Source: Sphingomonadaceae bacterium (GTDB taxonomy: Bacteria > Pseudomonadota > Alphaproteobacteria > Sphingomonadales > Sphingomonadaceae). Taken from it: a stretch of DNA of 6,937 nucleotides. Where the stretch lies: contig JACFNY010000107.1 of the NCBI GenBank assembly GCA_019454625.1, forward strand, positions 1-6,937, given 5' to 3'. Below the pieces are notes generated by a model. That model was not told the DNA's origin, did no database searches, and saw only the letters and a list, made by a program, of their open reading frames with translations. Shown piece after piece: positions 5,755 to 6,937 of the stretch; the stretch's first letter is position 1, and each line of letters begins with the position of its first letter. The translations under genes were made by a program, and so were the position numbers.

Positions 5755-6937
5755 ATGGTTGCGCGCGTCGCAACGGTGGCGTTCATCGGGCTCGAGGCGC
5801 GCAGCGTCGACGTGCAGGTGCAGATCGCGCGCGGCGGAGCCAAGTTCACCATCGTCGGCCTGCCCGACAAGGCGGTCGCGGAAAGCCAAGAGCGCGTGCG
5901 CGCGACGCTCTCCGCCATCGGCCTCGCGCTTCCCTTTCAGCGCATCACGGTCAACCTCTCGCCCGCCGACCTCCCCAAGGAAGGCAGCCACTACGACCTC
6001 CCCATCGCACTCGGCCTGCTCGCCGCGATGGGCGTCGTCGATCTGGAGGCGCTCAGCGGCTACGCGGCGGTCGGCGAGCTGGCGCTCGACGGACGGGTGA
6101 GCCCGGTCCCCGGCGTGCTGCTCGCCGCGCTCCACGCCTCGTCGAACGACCTTGGCCTGATCTGCCCGGCCGCGCAGGGCGGCGAGGCGGCATGGGCAGG
6201 CTGCGACGTGCTCGCCGCACCCGATCTCCTCAGCCTGCTCAACCACCTGAAAGGCACGCAGCTTCTCAGCCCGCCCACGGCATCGGTCGCCGAGGACGCC
6301 GCCGACGCACCCGACCTTGCCGCCGTGAAGGGGCAGGAGACCGCCAAGCGCGCGCTCGAAGTCGCGGCGGCGGGCGGCCACAACCTGCTGATGTCCGGAC
6401 CGCCCGGTGCGGGCAAGTCGCTGCTCGCCGCCGCGCTGCCGGGCATCTTGCCCCCACTCACCCCGCGCGAGGCGCTTGAGGTCTCGATGGTCGCCTCCGT
6501 CGCGGGCGCGCTCGACGGCGGAAAACTGATCCGCCGCCGGCCATTTCGGGCGCCGCACCATTCGGCCTCGATGCCGGCGCTCGTCGGCGGCGGCGCGAAG
6601 GCGCGGCCCGGCGAGGTCAGCCTCGCGCACCTCGGCGTGCTGTTCCTCGACGAGCTGCCGGAGTTCCAGCGGCAGGTGCTCGATTCACTGCGGCAACCGC
6701 TGGAGACGGGCGAGGTCAGCGTCGCGCGCGCCGCGCTCCACGTCACCTATCCGGCGCGCGTGCAGCTCGTTGCCGCGATGAACCCCTTCCGCTGCGGGCA
6801 CCTCAGCGATCCCGCGCTCGCCTGCGCCCGCGCCCCGAAATGCGCCGCCGACTATCAGGCCAAGCTCTCCGGGCCCCTCCTCGACCGCATCGACCTGCAC
6901 GTGGAGGTGGAGCCGGTCTCCGCCGCGGACCTCGCGC
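5755..6937 (+). CDS. comM: ComM/YifB-family Mg-chelatase-like AAA+ ATPase (3' end outside window)
   Basis: The first 394 residues of a protein usually about 500 long. ComM in Vibrio is a hexameric helicase promoting branch migration during natural transformation, and homologues are widespread beyond naturally competent species. The N-terminal ChlI-like domain covers about 20-142 (FTIVGLPDKAVAESQERVRA at 31-50; LSPADLPKEGSHYDLPIALG at 68-87). The AAA+ module has Walker A GPPGAGKS (215-222), RPFRAPHHSAS (262-272) and Walker B GVLFLDE (294-300). Then come the cysteine-bearing insert NPFRCG...C...C (343-363) and SGPLLDRIDLHVEV (372-385). The Mg_chelatase C-terminal domain is off the right edge. 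ATG5755 follows GGGGA (5741-5745) by nine bases. The first Cys of the usual NPCxCG is Phe345 here. Family membership is certain; a role in DNA uptake in this organism is not shown. Confidence 0.95.
   Translation, partial: MVARVATVAFIGLEARSVDVQVQIARGGAKFTIVGLPDKAVAESQERVRATLSAIGLALPFQRITVNLSPADLPKEGSHYDLPIALGLLAAMGVVDLEALSGYAAVGELALDGRVSPVPGVLLAALHASSNDLGLICPAAQGGEAAWAGCDVLAAPDLLSLLNHLKGTQLLSPPTASVAEDAADAPDLAAVKGQETAKRALEVAAAGGHNLLMSGPPGAGKSLLAAALPGILPPLTPREALEVSMVASVAGALDGGKLIRRRPFRAPHHSASMPALVGGGAKARPGEVSLAHLGVLFLDELPEFQRQVLDSLRQPLETGEVSVARAALHVTYPARVQLVAAMNPFRCGHLSDPALACARAPKCAADYQAKLSGPLLDRIDLHVEVEPVSAADLA

Noticed and set aside
5292..6479. A 395-codon plus-strand frame overlapping comM in another frame
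   Set aside because: It is Arg/Gly/Pro/Ala-rich with no motifs. The frame starting at 5755 has Walker A, Walker B and all the expected ComM signatures.

Overview
The window looks like chromosome from a high-GC alphaproteobacterium, most likely of the Sphingomonadales. The signs are strong G/C bias at third codon positions, the rpmH-rnpA-yidD-yidC-yihA gene order, a YidC with the large periplasmic domain of Gram-negative bacteria, and argH divergent from a TlpA-type lipoprotein. This is inference from gene content; no 16S or other marker is present. There are nine protein genes, two of them cut by the window edges. No tRNA, rRNA, insertion sequence or CRISPR array was seen.

Layout, left to right. 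(1) 1-529, minus: the N-terminal part of argH (argininosuccinate lyase), running off the left edge. (2) 546-1415, plus: a lipoprotein joining a TlpA-like thioredoxin domain to a C-terminal COG3650-like domain. Its start lies only 16 bp from the argH start, and its stop codon interlocks with the stop of the next gene in a CTAG palindrome. (3) 5170 down to 1412, minus: a compact operon, rpmH - rnpA - yidD - yidC - yihA(engB) - GST-like gene. It covers ribosomal protein L34, the RNase P protein, the membrane-insertion factor YidD, the YidC insertase, the ribosome-assembly GTPase and a glutathione S-transferase-like protein. From rnpA to the GST gene every junction is a 4-bp stop/start overlap. 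The yidC/yihA junction carries a 14-bp tandem duplication that has produced a five-codon minicistron keeping the overlap chain intact. (4) 5171-5312: the rpmH leader, with a good sigma70-type promoter and, between promoter and start codon, a GC-rich hairpin followed by five U. (5) 5313-5648, minus: a small two-helix membrane protein of PGPGW type. (6) 5755-6937, plus: the N-terminal two thirds or so of a ComM/YifB AAA+ ATPase, running off the right edge.

The genes from rpmH to yidC belong to one theme: making ribosomes, processing tRNA and inserting membrane proteins. yihA adds large-subunit assembly, and the GST-like gene is a passenger at the end.

The observation most worth following is the rpmH/rnpA arrangement. 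The rnpA frame has no ATG, GTG, TTG, CTG or ATT/ATC/ATA codon between the rpmH stop and the conserved start of the RnpA fold. The only upstream canonical start is an ATG at 5177, four bases before the rpmH ATG, so all of rpmH would lie inside rnpA in another frame. That is the nested arrangement known from Thermus. Together with the hairpin in the leader, this suggests an unusual expression set-up for L34 and RNase P protein. It is a prediction from sequence only.
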